This document shows positions 53,308 through 60,358 of a DNA stretch of 64,000 bases, piece by piece. The notes beneath the pieces are model-generated. The model was not told the DNA's origin. It saw only the letters and a list, made by a program, of their open reading frames with translations, and searched no databases. The DNA is from an uncultured Acetatifactor sp. (GTDB lineage: Bacteria > Bacillota > Clostridia > Lachnospirales > Lachnospiraceae): the NCBI GenBank assembly GCA_910586775.1, contig CAJUJN010000004.1:1-64000 (forward strand), written 5' to 3'. The first letter of the stretch is position 1. The number at the start of each line of letters is the position of its first letter. The position numbers and the translations under genes are program-made.

Positions 53308-54351
53308 ATGAGAGGTAGGAAACTGGATAGTCTTGGGGTCAGCGCATTCTGCGAGAGCATGGCCATGATGGTGCAGTCCGGAATCCAGATGGATGAGGCC
53401 GTGGCGCTTCTGCGCTCCGGCGGAGGACAGGGCGGCTGCCTGGAAGAAGGGCTTGTAGTCATGCAGTCGGAGACGGAGGCAGGGAGAGGGCTTTCCGCGG
53501 CCATGGAGGCAGCGGGGATTTTTCCGGAATATGCCATCCGCATGGTGGCGGCAGGAGAGAGCGCCGGCCGTCTGGAGGATGTGCTGTTCCAGCTGGCGCG
53601 GTACTATGCGGACCAGAAGACGATGACGGATAAATTGAAGAATTCGGTGCTGTATCCGGTGGCCATGCTGGTGATTATCATTGTGGTGCTGGCGGTGATG
53701 CTGACCATGGTGCTTCCTGCCTTTACAGATGTCTATAATAATCTGACAGGGAGTCTGGCTGCGTCTTCCTATGCTTATGTGAGATGGGCGTATGTGCTCT
53801 GTTGGGCGGCGCTGGCGGTGATGCTGGTGCTTGCGGCGGCGCTGGCGGCGGGATTTATTCTGTGGAACAGTAAAAAGCGCGGTGTGGTGGAAGGAATATT
53901 GGGAAAGATTCCGGCCTGTGCCGCCATACTGGAGAGCCTGGGAATGTTCCGTTTTACCGCGGCGCTGTCTACTTTCCTGGCCAGCGGGGAGATGCAGGAT
54001 ATCGCGGTGGCGGAGAGCGTGAAGATGACTTCCTGCAGGCCGGTGGAGGAGAAAGTGAACCGCTGTGCGGGCAGGATGGGCGAAGGGCACGGCATCGCGC
54101 AGGCCGCGTATGATGAGGGGCTGTTTGAGCCGGTTTACGGGAGGATGCTTCTGGCAGGAGAGCGCAGCGGTAATCTGGAATCGGTGCTCAGGAAGCTGAC
54201 GAATCTGCTGGCGGAGCATTGTTCCAATCTGGTGGAGCGGCTGGTGGGCATTGTGGACCCTGTTCTGTCAGGGATATTGATGCTGACGGTGGGATTGTCA
54301 TTGCTGAGTATCATGCTGCCGCTGATTGGTATGATGAATTCCATCGGATAG
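53308..54351 (+). CDS. Type II secretion/type IV pilus inner-membrane platform protein (GspF/PilC family)
   Basis: 347 residues with two T2SSF domains and three main helices (about 112-135, 165-190, 320-345). Typical segments: FCESMAMMVQSGIQMDEAV, MVAAGESAGRLEDVLFQLARYY, MLLAGERSGNLESVLRKLTNL and the ending PLIGMMNSIG. The protein is the membrane platform on which the pilus or pseudopilus is assembled. GGAGGGAAG precedes the ATG. Small pilin-like genes follow. Confidence 0.9.
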   Translation: MRGRKLDSLGVSAFCESMAMMVQSGIQMDEAVALLRSGGGQGGCLEEGLVVMQSETEAGRGLSAAMEAAGIFPEYAIRMVAAGESAGRLEDVLFQLARYYADQKTMTDKLKNSVLYPVAMLVIIIVVLAVMLTMVLPAFTDVYNNLTGSLAASSYAYVRWAYVLCWAALAVMLVLAAALAAGFILWNSKKRGVVEGILGKIPACAAILESLGMFRFTAALSTFLASGEMQDIAVAESVKMTSCRPVEEKVNRCAGRMGEGHGIAQAAYDEGLFEPVYGRMLLAGERSGNLESVLRKLTNLLAEHCSNLVERLVGIVDPVLSGILMLTVGLSLLSIMLPLIGMMNSIG

Positions 54352-54650
54352 AATGACGGACGGTTCCTGACGGAAATTACATATATATTCGTGAAGACAT
54401 TTAGCTGCCGCTTTCAGCCCCGGATTTGCAGAAGCGTTCATTCGTTATGAGGGCGAGTATAATCTGTTGACGGAAATGACAGGACGCATAATGGAATTTG
54501 TGACCGGGAACTGTGGGAGAATAAGCTGTGCATGCGTTTGATGCTTCTTTGCGGCTATAGTAAGCGGGCATTTTCGTAATGTGACGCGGAAAACAGCAAA
54601 TGAATATGCGTACGAGTATAATTTGAGCAGTGAGCGCGGAGGGAAAATAA
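54352..54650. other. 299-base gap inside the pilus cluster
   Basis: No gene. CGAGTATAAT occurs twice (54454 and 54613), each a possible -10 region without a clear -35, and TGACGGAAAT occurs twice (54369, 54468). The cluster may have an internal promoter here. Confidence 0.4.
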
Positions 54651-54974
54651 ATGTATGTTGACAGGAAGCACAGGCTGTGGCCATGGCTAATTTTGACGGC
54701 GGCAGCAGTCCTGGCGGTTCTGATCCTATGGCAGCTGGCGGCTGCCGCTTCGGGCCGGGATATGGAGGAAGAAAGCATCGCGGCCCTGAGAGAGGCGGTG
54801 GAGCGCAGCGCAAGGCAGTGTTATGTGGTGGAGGGCTTTTATCCCCCCAGCCTGGAGTATCTGGAGGAAAATTACGGCCTTCAGATCAATACGGATGAGT
54901 TCCGTGTATATTATGATATATTTGCATCCAACATAGCACCGGCTGTACAGGTGCTCAGCCGGCAGCAGGAGTGA
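54651..54974 (+). CDS. Small pseudopilin-like membrane protein 1
   Basis: 107 residues: short basic start (MYVDRKHRLWPW), one helix (LILTAAAVLAVLILWQLAAA) and an outer domain with an amphipathic helix (ALREAVERSARQCYVVEG) and YPPSLEYLEENYGLQIN, a motif common in pilin-like proteins. There is no G/FxxxE leader cleavage site, so it may keep its N-terminus. AGGGAAAA precedes the ATG. Confidence 0.65.
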   Translation: MYVDRKHRLWPWLILTAAAVLAVLILWQLAAAASGRDMEEESIAALREAVERSARQCYVVEGFYPPSLEYLEENYGLQINTDEFRVYYDIFASNIAPAVQVLSRQQE

Positions 54975-55009
54975 AGCGGACATAAGATTGAGGAAAGGGG
55001 AGCCGGATT

Positions 55010-55489
55010 ATGAAAAAAAGCGGCAGTTCGCCGGTGGGATTTTATATGATGGGAGTTGCCTGTCTTTTTCTGGCAGTCTTTTTTCTGACAGTCATCTTCG
55101 GCGCCCGAATCTACCGCAGCATCGTGGCAGGGCAGACAGGAAACAATGACTCCAGGGCGATTTTGTCTTATCTGACGACCTGCATGAAAGCATATGATAC
55201 GGAAGGCGCAGTGGAGGTCTGCCAGGAGGACGGAATTACCATATTGTCCATTGCGGACGGTGACAGCGGTTACGGGCTCCGTATTTATCAGTATCAGGGT
55301 GCTCTTCTGGAGGAGTACGGACGGTTGGGAGAGGAGCTGTATCCCGAGGATGCACAGGTGATTGGGGAGACTGAAACCTTTCGGGTGGAAGAGGTAGCAG
55401 AGCGCACCTATGCAGTCACCACGGATGGGGGCAGGGTGTTGTTTCATGCCAGATGCGGAGAGATGACGGAGGCTGCGGCGGATGAGTAA
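55010..55489 (+). CDS. Small membrane protein of the pilus cluster (DUF4860-like)
   Basis: 159 residues. One helix (about 10-32, GFYMMGVACLFLAVFFLTV) follows MKKSGSSPV; the outer part is beta-rich (ITILSIADGDSGYGLRIYQY). I think it belongs to the DUF4860 group, known beside pilin genes of Clostridia, but this is from memory of the pattern. GGGGAGC precedes the ATG; its end overlaps the next gene by 8 bases, so translation is coupled. Confidence 0.65.
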   Translation: MKKSGSSPVGFYMMGVACLFLAVFFLTVIFGARIYRSIVAGQTGNNDSRAILSYLTTCMKAYDTEGAVEVCQEDGITILSIADGDSGYGLRIYQYQGALLEEYGRLGEELYPEDAQVIGETETFRVEEVAERTYAVTTDGGRVLFHARCGEMTEAAADE

Positions 55490-55970
55490 GAATGTCGGTT
55501 TGAGCAAAGATAAAGGCAAGAGGCGCCATGTCACCAATTTTTATATGGAAACATTGATCCTGGTGGTGGTACTGGTGGCTGTCATCCTTGTGCTGACAAG
55601 GGTATTCGCATTCTCGGCGGATTTAAGCAGCAGGGCAGGCAGGCTGACCCGGGCGGTGCATCTGGCGGAAAATGCGGCCGAGGCTGTGGCGGCATCGAAC
55701 AGCCTTGACACGCTGTGCATGTTGCTGGAGGAGGATGGCAATGCGCAGGTGCGGCAGGAAGGGACAGATGGGATACTCACTGTCAGGTATGATGAAGGCA
55801 TGCGGCCGGTATCAGACGGGAAGTTTTGTGTAGAGGTGAGATGGGGATTGGAAGACGCAGCAGGGGATTTTGCAGAGAGCAGGGTCAGTGTGTACTGGAT
55901 GGAGGAGACGGAGCCGCTTTATGTACTGGATACGGCGGTGTACCTAGTACCCCATCTGACGGGCAATTGA
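55482..55970 (+). CDS. Small pseudopilin-like membrane protein 2
   Basis: 162 residues. A charged N-terminus (MSKNVGLSKDKGKRRHVTN) precedes FYMETLILVVVLVAVILVL, with Glu near position +5 of the helix as in type IV pilins, though the usual Gly before the cleavage site is missing. An amphipathic continuation (ARLTRAVHLAENAAEAVAA-like) is typical of minor pilins. Overlaps the previous gene by 8 bases. Confidence 0.65.
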   Translation: MSKNVGLSKDKGKRRHVTNFYMETLILVVVLVAVILVLTRVFAFSADLSSRAGRLTRAVHLAENAAEAVAASNSLDTLCMLLEEDGNAQVRQEGTDGILTVRYDEGMRPVSDGKFCVEVRWGLEDAAGDFAESRVSVYWMEETEPLYVLDTAVYLVPHLTGN

Positions 55971-56182
55971 AGTCTGTGACTGCCTGTCTCGCACCACTGC
56001 GTGCACCGGCATGAACCATACAGCTCCAGACTCCATTGCAGACTGGATGGTGTACCAGGAGAAAGGCAGTACATTGAAACACAACAACAGGTATTCATAA
56101 CATTCCCATCAGTGGTCGGTGCCTGAGTTGAAGGGAGCGATGGCTGCAGATTTGCAGAGAAAATGCAGGAAGGAGGCGCGGG

Positions 56183-56593
56183 ATGAAGCATATACCGATT
56201 AGGCTGGGGCCGCTTGCGCTGCTGCTGACGGTAATCAGTATCTGTATGGCTGTTTTGGGGATCCTTTCCTTTACCACAGCCCGTGCGGATTTCAGTATGG
56301 CGGAAAAATATGCGTCTACGGTGCAGGAGCGATACGCGTTGGAGAAGGAAGGACAGGATTTTCTCCGCCAGGCAGGGGAGGCGCTGCTAACGGGAAAGGG
56401 GCTGGAAGGGCTTGCCGGGACAGAGACAGATGAAAATGGTATTGTATATAAGACGCTGGAATACGAGGAAGCCCGGCTTCTGGTTGGGATTGTGCAGGAG
56501 GGAGACAAAGGTCTGCGCATTGTAGAGTGGCGGATACAGAAGGATTGGGAGCCTGAAGACAATATGGGCGATCTGTGGGATGGTGAATTTTGA
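56183..56593 (+). CDS. Small pseudopilin-like membrane protein 3
   Basis: 136 residues. The N-terminal helix (LGPLALLLTVISICMAVLGIL) continues into FTTARADFSMAEKYASTVQ, a pattern repeated in pilin-associated proteins of Lachnospiraceae. The outer part is short and beta-rich. GGAGG (GAAGGAGGCGCGGG) precedes the ATG. The 212 bases before it show no gene. Confidence 0.65.
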   Translation: MKHIPIRLGPLALLLTVISICMAVLGILSFTTARADFSMAEKYASTVQERYALEKEGQDFLRQAGEALLTGKGLEGLAGTETDENGIVYKTLEYEEARLLVGIVQEGDKGLRIVEWRIQKDWEPEDNMGDLWDGEF

Positions 56594-56724
56594 CGATATT
56601 CCACCATGAAATAAATGACAGAGCGATTAAAGACGCTCATATGCCGAAGCGAAGGCTCCGGTACACCATCCGGCTGGAAATTGGAGTACCGGTGTCGGGG
56701 AATGAGAAAAATGGAAGGACGGGC

Positions 56725-57903
56725 ATGGATATGAAATTACGGGAGATTCTTGAACTGGCGGTATTGGATAAGGCCGTTTCAGATGTGTTCATTGTGGCCG
56801 GGCTGCCGGTTACCATGAAGTGCAGCGGCAGGCAGATGTGCGTGAAGGCCGGGAAGCTGGTACCAAGAGGAGAGATGGGAGAAAAAGATCTGGCGGAGCT
56901 GAAGCTTAAGCCGAAAGACATAGAGGAGCTGGTGGAGCAGATTTATGCCGAGGGAAAACGCACCAGGGCAAAGATGGAGAGGGAAGAGGATGACGACTTT
57001 TCCATATCCGTCTCCAGACGTGTGGATGACAAAGGCGGCTTTCCCGGCGGACGTTTCCGTGTCAATGTATTCCGGCAGAGGGGCACCCTTGCAGCGGTGA
57101 TCCGTGTGATTCGTTTTGAACTTCCGGATCCCGGAGAGCTGGGGATATCGGAAGAGGTACTTGCCCTTGCGGATGACAAGGGCGACAGAACCAACCGGAA
57201 CGGCGGCCTGGTACTGGTGACAGGTGCCGCAGGAACAGGAAAATCCACCACACTGGCATGTATGATCGACCGTATCAACAGGTCCAGGGACTGCCATATC
57301 ATTACCATGGAAGATCCCATTGAGTATATTCACAGCCACAAGAAGGCAATTGTCACCCAGAGGGAGATTTCCATCGATACGCCGGGGTATCTGGAGGCTC
57401 TGCGCTCGGCCCTGCGGGAATGCCCGGACGTTATTCTGCTCGGAGAGATGCGGGATTACGATACCATCACGGCAGCTCTGATTGCGGCGGAGACAGGCGT
57501 TCTGGTGTTCAGTACGCTGCATACCAGCAGTGCGGCCGATACCATCAACCGTATCGTGGATGTATTTCCGGACAAGGAGCAGGCCAGGACACAGCTTGCC
57601 CAGGTCCTGAAGGCGGTGGTCTGCCAGCAGTTGGTACCCGCCACCAACAAGGACGGGGAGGGCAGTTCCAGCCGGATTCCGGTCTTCGAGATCATGAAGG
57701 CCACGGATGCCATCCAGAATATGATCCGGGAGAATAAAGTGAATCAGCTGAATTCCGCCATGCAGTCCGGTGCGGGCGAGGGCATGTGCACCATGGACGG
57801 AAACCTGATCCGGCTCTGCCAGGAGGGAAAGATTACCAAATCCACGGCGCTGAAGTACCGTACTCATTATGGGTATGAGTATATGGAGAAACGGCTGGGG
57901 TAG
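56725..57903 (+). CDS. PilT-type type IV pilus/type II secretion ATPase
   Basis: 392 residues from the ATG at 56725, preceded by GGAAGGA; the frame is open upstream to 56590. Walker A TGAAGTGKSTT (about 160-170), Asp box HIITMEDPIEYIHSH, Walker B VILLGEMRDYDTI, His box STLHTSSAADTINRI and MQSGAGEGM near the end match PilT-like retraction ATPases more than the extension ATPase PilB. The N-terminal domain contains a charged insert (EREEDDDFSISVSRR). No second ATPase gene is in the cluster. Confidence 0.88.
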   Translation: MDMKLREILELAVLDKAVSDVFIVAGLPVTMKCSGRQMCVKAGKLVPRGEMGEKDLAELKLKPKDIEELVEQIYAEGKRTRAKMEREEDDDFSISVSRRVDDKGGFPGGRFRVNVFRQRGTLAAVIRVIRFELPDPGELGISEEVLALADDKGDRTNRNGGLVLVTGAAGTGKSTTLACMIDRINRSRDCHIITMEDPIEYIHSHKKAIVTQREISIDTPGYLEALRSALRECPDVILLGEMRDYDTITAALIAAETGVLVFSTLHTSSAADTINRIVDVFPDKEQARTQLAQVLKAVVCQQLVPATNKDGEGSSSRIPVFEIMKATDAIQNMIRENKVNQLNSAMQSGAGEGMCTMDGNLIRLCQEGKITKSTALKYRTHYGYEYMEKRLG

Positions 57904-57997
57904 CCCTTTCCTGGTTTCAATACAGCCCTTCGCCGGATCCATGTGGCATTTTCGAGCCATAGAATGATTAAAAAGAAAGGGGAAAGGGTGAAAAGAT

Positions 57998-58165
57998 ATG
58001 GTGGAATTCGTGGGTTTTGGGAAGCCTGATAGCCCGTCTCAACTGGCCGGACGCGCCAACAGCGGTTGCAATAGCTTTTATGGGAAGCGTCATTCTGTGG
58101 CAGAGCTGCGGCATAAATATTTGAAAAGAATGCGCCGCCCTATTGACAGCCGCCGGATTCTGTAG
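57998..58165 (+). CDS. Possible small protein, 55 residues
   Basis: An ATG frame with a fair ribosome site (AAAGGGTG 8 bases upstream) encodes MVEFVGFGKPDSPSQLAGRA at the start and a basic C-terminus (LRHKYLKRMRRPIDSRRIL). No family is recognised. Its 3' end overlaps the metK promoter. It may be chance. Confidence 0.3.
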   Translation: MVEFVGFGKPDSPSQLAGRANSGCNSFYGKRHSVAELRHKYLKRMRRPIDSRRIL

Positions 58166-58171
58166 TAGGAT
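58143..58171 (+). promoter_or_regulatory. Promoter of the metK leader
   Basis: TTGACA (58143-58148), 17 bases, TAGGAT (58166-58171). Transcription would begin near 58178, about 22 bases before the SAM-I aptamer. Confidence 0.75.
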
Positions 58172-58199
58172 AATTGCGAACACAAAAATAAAATAGTAT

Positions 58200-58305
58200 T
58201 TCTCTTATTCAGAGTCGGTGGAGATACATAGGATCGATGAAGCCGCGGCAACCCCATTTGAGGAAGGTGCCCACCTGAGCGAGTGTTTTTCGAACAATAA
58301 GAGGA
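58200..58305 (+). ncRNA. SAM-I riboswitch (S-box)
   Basis: P1 pairs CTCTTATT (58202-58209) with AATAAGAG (58296-58303). Conserved AGAGTCGGTGGAG, the GATCGATGAAGCC-GCGGCAACC kink-turn region and GGTGCC-ACCTG parts follow the S-box pattern. It binds S-adenosylmethionine and, with the terminator at 58327, should shut off metK when SAM is plentiful. Confidence 0.95.
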
Positions 58306-58326
58306 TTGGATACTGACGAATCTAAG

Positions 58327-58373
58327 TCCGCTTATTAATGGAAGAAGGCATTCCATGGTAAGCGGATTTTTTT
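58327..58373 (+). terminator. Riboswitch-linked terminator
   Basis: TCCGCTTA (58327-58334) pairs with TAAGCGGA (58359-58366), with inner ATGGAA/TTCCAT, followed by seven T. It lies 22 bases after the aptamer, the usual place of the S-box expression platform. Confidence 0.9.
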
Positions 58374-58398
58374 GTCGGGAGAAAGGAAGTGTCTGCAT

Positions 58399-58514
58399 AC
58401 TACAGGAACTGCTTTGCGAACCCTGTAGTCCAAGAGAAATAGCTGATACGATTTTATCACAAATTTCCTTGTACTTTCGGGCTTTTGCCTGAACAAGCTG
58501 TATCAGTTATTTTT
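58399..58514 (+). other. Second structured segment of the metK leader, with terminator-like hairpin
   Basis: After the S-box terminator the leader holds ACTACAGG/CCTGTAGT (58399-58430) and then ATAGCTGATAC (58439-58449) paired with GTATCAGTTAT (58500-58510), 11 bp, followed by TTTT. Inside the long loop CGGGC-TTTT-GCCTG and TTGT/ACAA form a further stem. This looks like a second attenuator downstream of the first. Confidence 0.55.
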
Positions 58515-58539
58515 CGACAATTCCAAATAATTGTTCAGA

Positions 58540-58680
58540 AACAGGAAGCAACAATGGTTCGGGTGCAAATCGAAACAGCAGGGGAGTGCATCCTGTAACG
58601 CATGGTCGGATGACCGGGTGAAGACAGACCGGAGCCTGACGCATCACATGTTCCGCATGGATAATACAGTGCGGGTTGGA
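58540..58680 (+). other. Third structured segment of the metK leader, class unknown
   Basis: Contains AGGAAG, then GGGTGCAAATCG closed by TTCG/CGAA, ACAGCAGG/CCTGTAACG, and GAAGACAGACCGGAGCCTG. The order of these pieces recalls the cobalamin riboswitch core, but the conserved CCC loop is absent. It ends with a long stem of TGTTCCGCA (about 58649-58657) and TGCGG..GGAACA just before the metK ribosome site (AGAAAGGAAG), which could hide or reveal it. Confidence 0.35.
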
Positions 58681-58709
58681 ACAAAGAGAGAAGAAAGGAA
58701 GAAAAACAC

Positions 58710-59897
58710 ATGGAAAAACATTTATTTACATCAGAATCCGTTACGGAAGGGCATCCCGACAAAGTCTGCGATGCCATATCGGACGCTGTCCTGGACGCCT
58801 GCATGGAGCAGGATCCCATGAGCCGTGTGGCCTGCGAGGCAGTCAGCTGCACGGGCTTTGTACTGGTAACCGGAGAGATTACCACCACGGCAAATCTTGA
58901 CATTCCGGGAATTGTACGGAAAACCGTCAATGAAATCGGTTATAATGATTCCAGAGTGGGATTTGACGGAAATACCTGTGCCGTCATGGTGGCATTGGAC
59001 AAACAGTCTCCCGACATTGCCATGGGCGTTGACAGGGCACTGGAGGCCAGGGAGACCAACATGGATGATGCCCAGCTGGAAGCCATCGGCGCGGGAGACC
59101 AGGGCATGATGTTCGGCTATGCCGTCAACGAGACGCCGGAATTGATGCCTTATCCCATATCTCTGGCCCATAAGCTGACAAGGCAGCTGACCAAAGTCCG
59201 TAAGGACGGTACGCTTGCCTATCTAAGGCCGGACGGTAAGAGCCAGGTGTCCGTGGAATATGACGAAAGCGGCAGGCCTGTCCGCCTGGAGGCAGTGGTT
59301 CTCTCCACCCAGCATGACGAGAATGTGAGTCAGGAACAGATTCATAAGGATATCCGGAAGTACGTGTTTGAGCCTGTGTTGCCCAGGGATTTGATTGACG
59401 GGGAGACAAAATTTTTCATCAATCCCACAGGGCGTTTCGTCATCGGCGGGCCTCATGGCGACGCAGGACTCACCGGACGCAAGATTATCGTTGACACATA
59501 CGGCGGAGCTGCCCGTCACGGCGGCGGCTGTTTTTCCGGTAAGGACTGCACGAAGGTGGACAGAAGCGCTTCTTATGCCGCGCGCTATGTAGCGAAGAAT
59601 ATTGTGGCTGCAGGCCTGGCAGACAAATGTGAGATTCAGCTTTCTTACGCCATAGGTGTTGCCCGGCCCACATCCATCATGGCGGATACATTCGGCACCG
59701 GGAAGCTGAGCAATGAGAGGCTGGTGGAGATTATCCGGGAGAACTTCGACCTGCGCCCTGCCGGCATTATTAAAATGCTTGACCTGCGCAGGCCCATCTA
59801 CCGTCCTACTGCGGCTTACGGCCATTTCGGGAGAGAGGATGTATCTCTGCCATGGGAAGCTACCGACAGGGCGGAGACGCTGAAAAAATATCTGTAG
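58710..59897 (+). CDS. metK: S-adenosylmethionine synthetase
   Basis: 395 residues. Motifs: FTSESVTEGHPDKVCDAISD (methionine/ATP site), GAGDQGMMFGYA, and GGAARHGGGCFSGKD in the P-loop-like segment, with the ending HFGREDVSLPWEATD. It forms SAM from ATP and methionine. AGAAAGGAAG precedes the ATG by about 8 bases. Its leader is about 530 bases with an S-box and further structures. A small gene with its own promoter follows. Confidence 0.95.
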   Translation: MEKHLFTSESVTEGHPDKVCDAISDAVLDACMEQDPMSRVACEAVSCTGFVLVTGEITTTANLDIPGIVRKTVNEIGYNDSRVGFDGNTCAVMVALDKQSPDIAMGVDRALEARETNMDDAQLEAIGAGDQGMMFGYAVNETPELMPYPISLAHKLTRQLTKVRKDGTLAYLRPDGKSQVSVEYDESGRPVRLEAVVLSTQHDENVSQEQIHKDIRKYVFEPVLPRDLIDGETKFFINPTGRFVIGGPHGDAGLTGRKIIVDTYGGAARHGGGCFSGKDCTKVDRSASYAARYVAKNIVAAGLADKCEIQLSYAIGVARPTSIMADTFGTGKLSNERLVEIIRENFDLRPAGIIKMLDLRRPIYRPTAAYGHFGREDVSLPWEATDRAETLKKYL

Positions 59898-59904
59898 TAA
59901 AAGC

Positions 59905-59933
59905 TTTACACTTTCTGCGTTGGGCGTTATAAT
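59905..59933 (+). promoter_or_regulatory. Sigma-A promoter of the small gene after metK
   Basis: TTTACA (59905-59910), 17 bases, TATAAT (59928-59933), starting 8 bases after the metK stop. Transcription from about 59940 excludes the start at 59938 and supports the ATG at 59983. Confidence 0.8.
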
Positions 59934-59982
59934 AAATATGTCACTTACTGAAAATGCACTGATAGAAAGCAGGTGGTTATTG

Positions 59983-60165
59983 ATGACGGAAGGTGAAATG
60001 CTTAAAATATCTGTGGAAGAATTTTCAAGGCTGCAGGACTACATGATGTGCTGTGAGAAAACTTCAGACGTATATAAGAAAATGAAAAGAAGGTATATCG
60101 AATTAAAGGTTATCCTTACTGCGTCTGGTGTGAATCTTACGGAACTGGATATTATCAAAGAGTAG
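59983..60165 (+). CDS. Small hypothetical protein, 60 residues
   Basis: Encodes MTEGEMLKISVEEFSRLQDY at the start, then CCEKTSDVYKKMKRRYIELK and VNLTELDIIKE, a mostly helical, soluble protein. The ATG at 59983 is preceded by AGGTGG at 6 bases. It has its own promoter and terminator, so it is likely a real gene. Family unknown to me, although similar small proteins seem recurrent in Lachnospiraceae. Confidence 0.65.
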   Translation: MTEGEMLKISVEEFSRLQDYMMCCEKTSDVYKKMKRRYIELKVILTASGVNLTELDIIKE

Positions 60166-60183
60166 AATCGGATTGCACAATGG

Positions 60184-60220
60184 GGTGTAAAGTCTTTCGA
60201 AACAGGCTTTACACCTTTTT
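60184..60220 (+). terminator. Rho-independent terminator
   Basis: GGTGTAAAG (60184-60192) pairs with CTTTACACC (60207-60215), followed by five T, shortly after the small gene and before the dnaE promoter. Confidence 0.88.
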
Positions 60221-60231
60221 CATGTGATATC

Positions 60232-60260
60232 TTTACAAACCTTCCTGATTTCAGTATTAT
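60232..60260 (+). promoter_or_regulatory. Promoter of dnaE
   Basis: TTTACA (60232-60237), 17 bases, TATTAT (60255-60260), about 100 bases before the dnaE ATG. Confidence 0.7.
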
Positions 60261-60358
60261 TATAGAAGAAAAGTTTTACGGAAGAGCGGCTGGCTGTGGG
60301 AAGAATTGTCCCGGAAGCGCCAGCATGGATATCAAGGAATGGAAAAGGAGAATCTCAC

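Noticed and set aside
58512..58520. Spo0A box-like TTCGACAA in the metK leader, and similar sites inside holA (30196, 30356)
   Set aside because: A 7-8 base motif is expected several times by chance in 64 kb; two of the three are inside a coding sequence.
58649..58678. TPP riboswitch signature (GGATAAT) in the metK leader
   Set aside because: Only the GGATAAT string fits; the CUGAGA box and the ACCUGAUCUGG context are absent.
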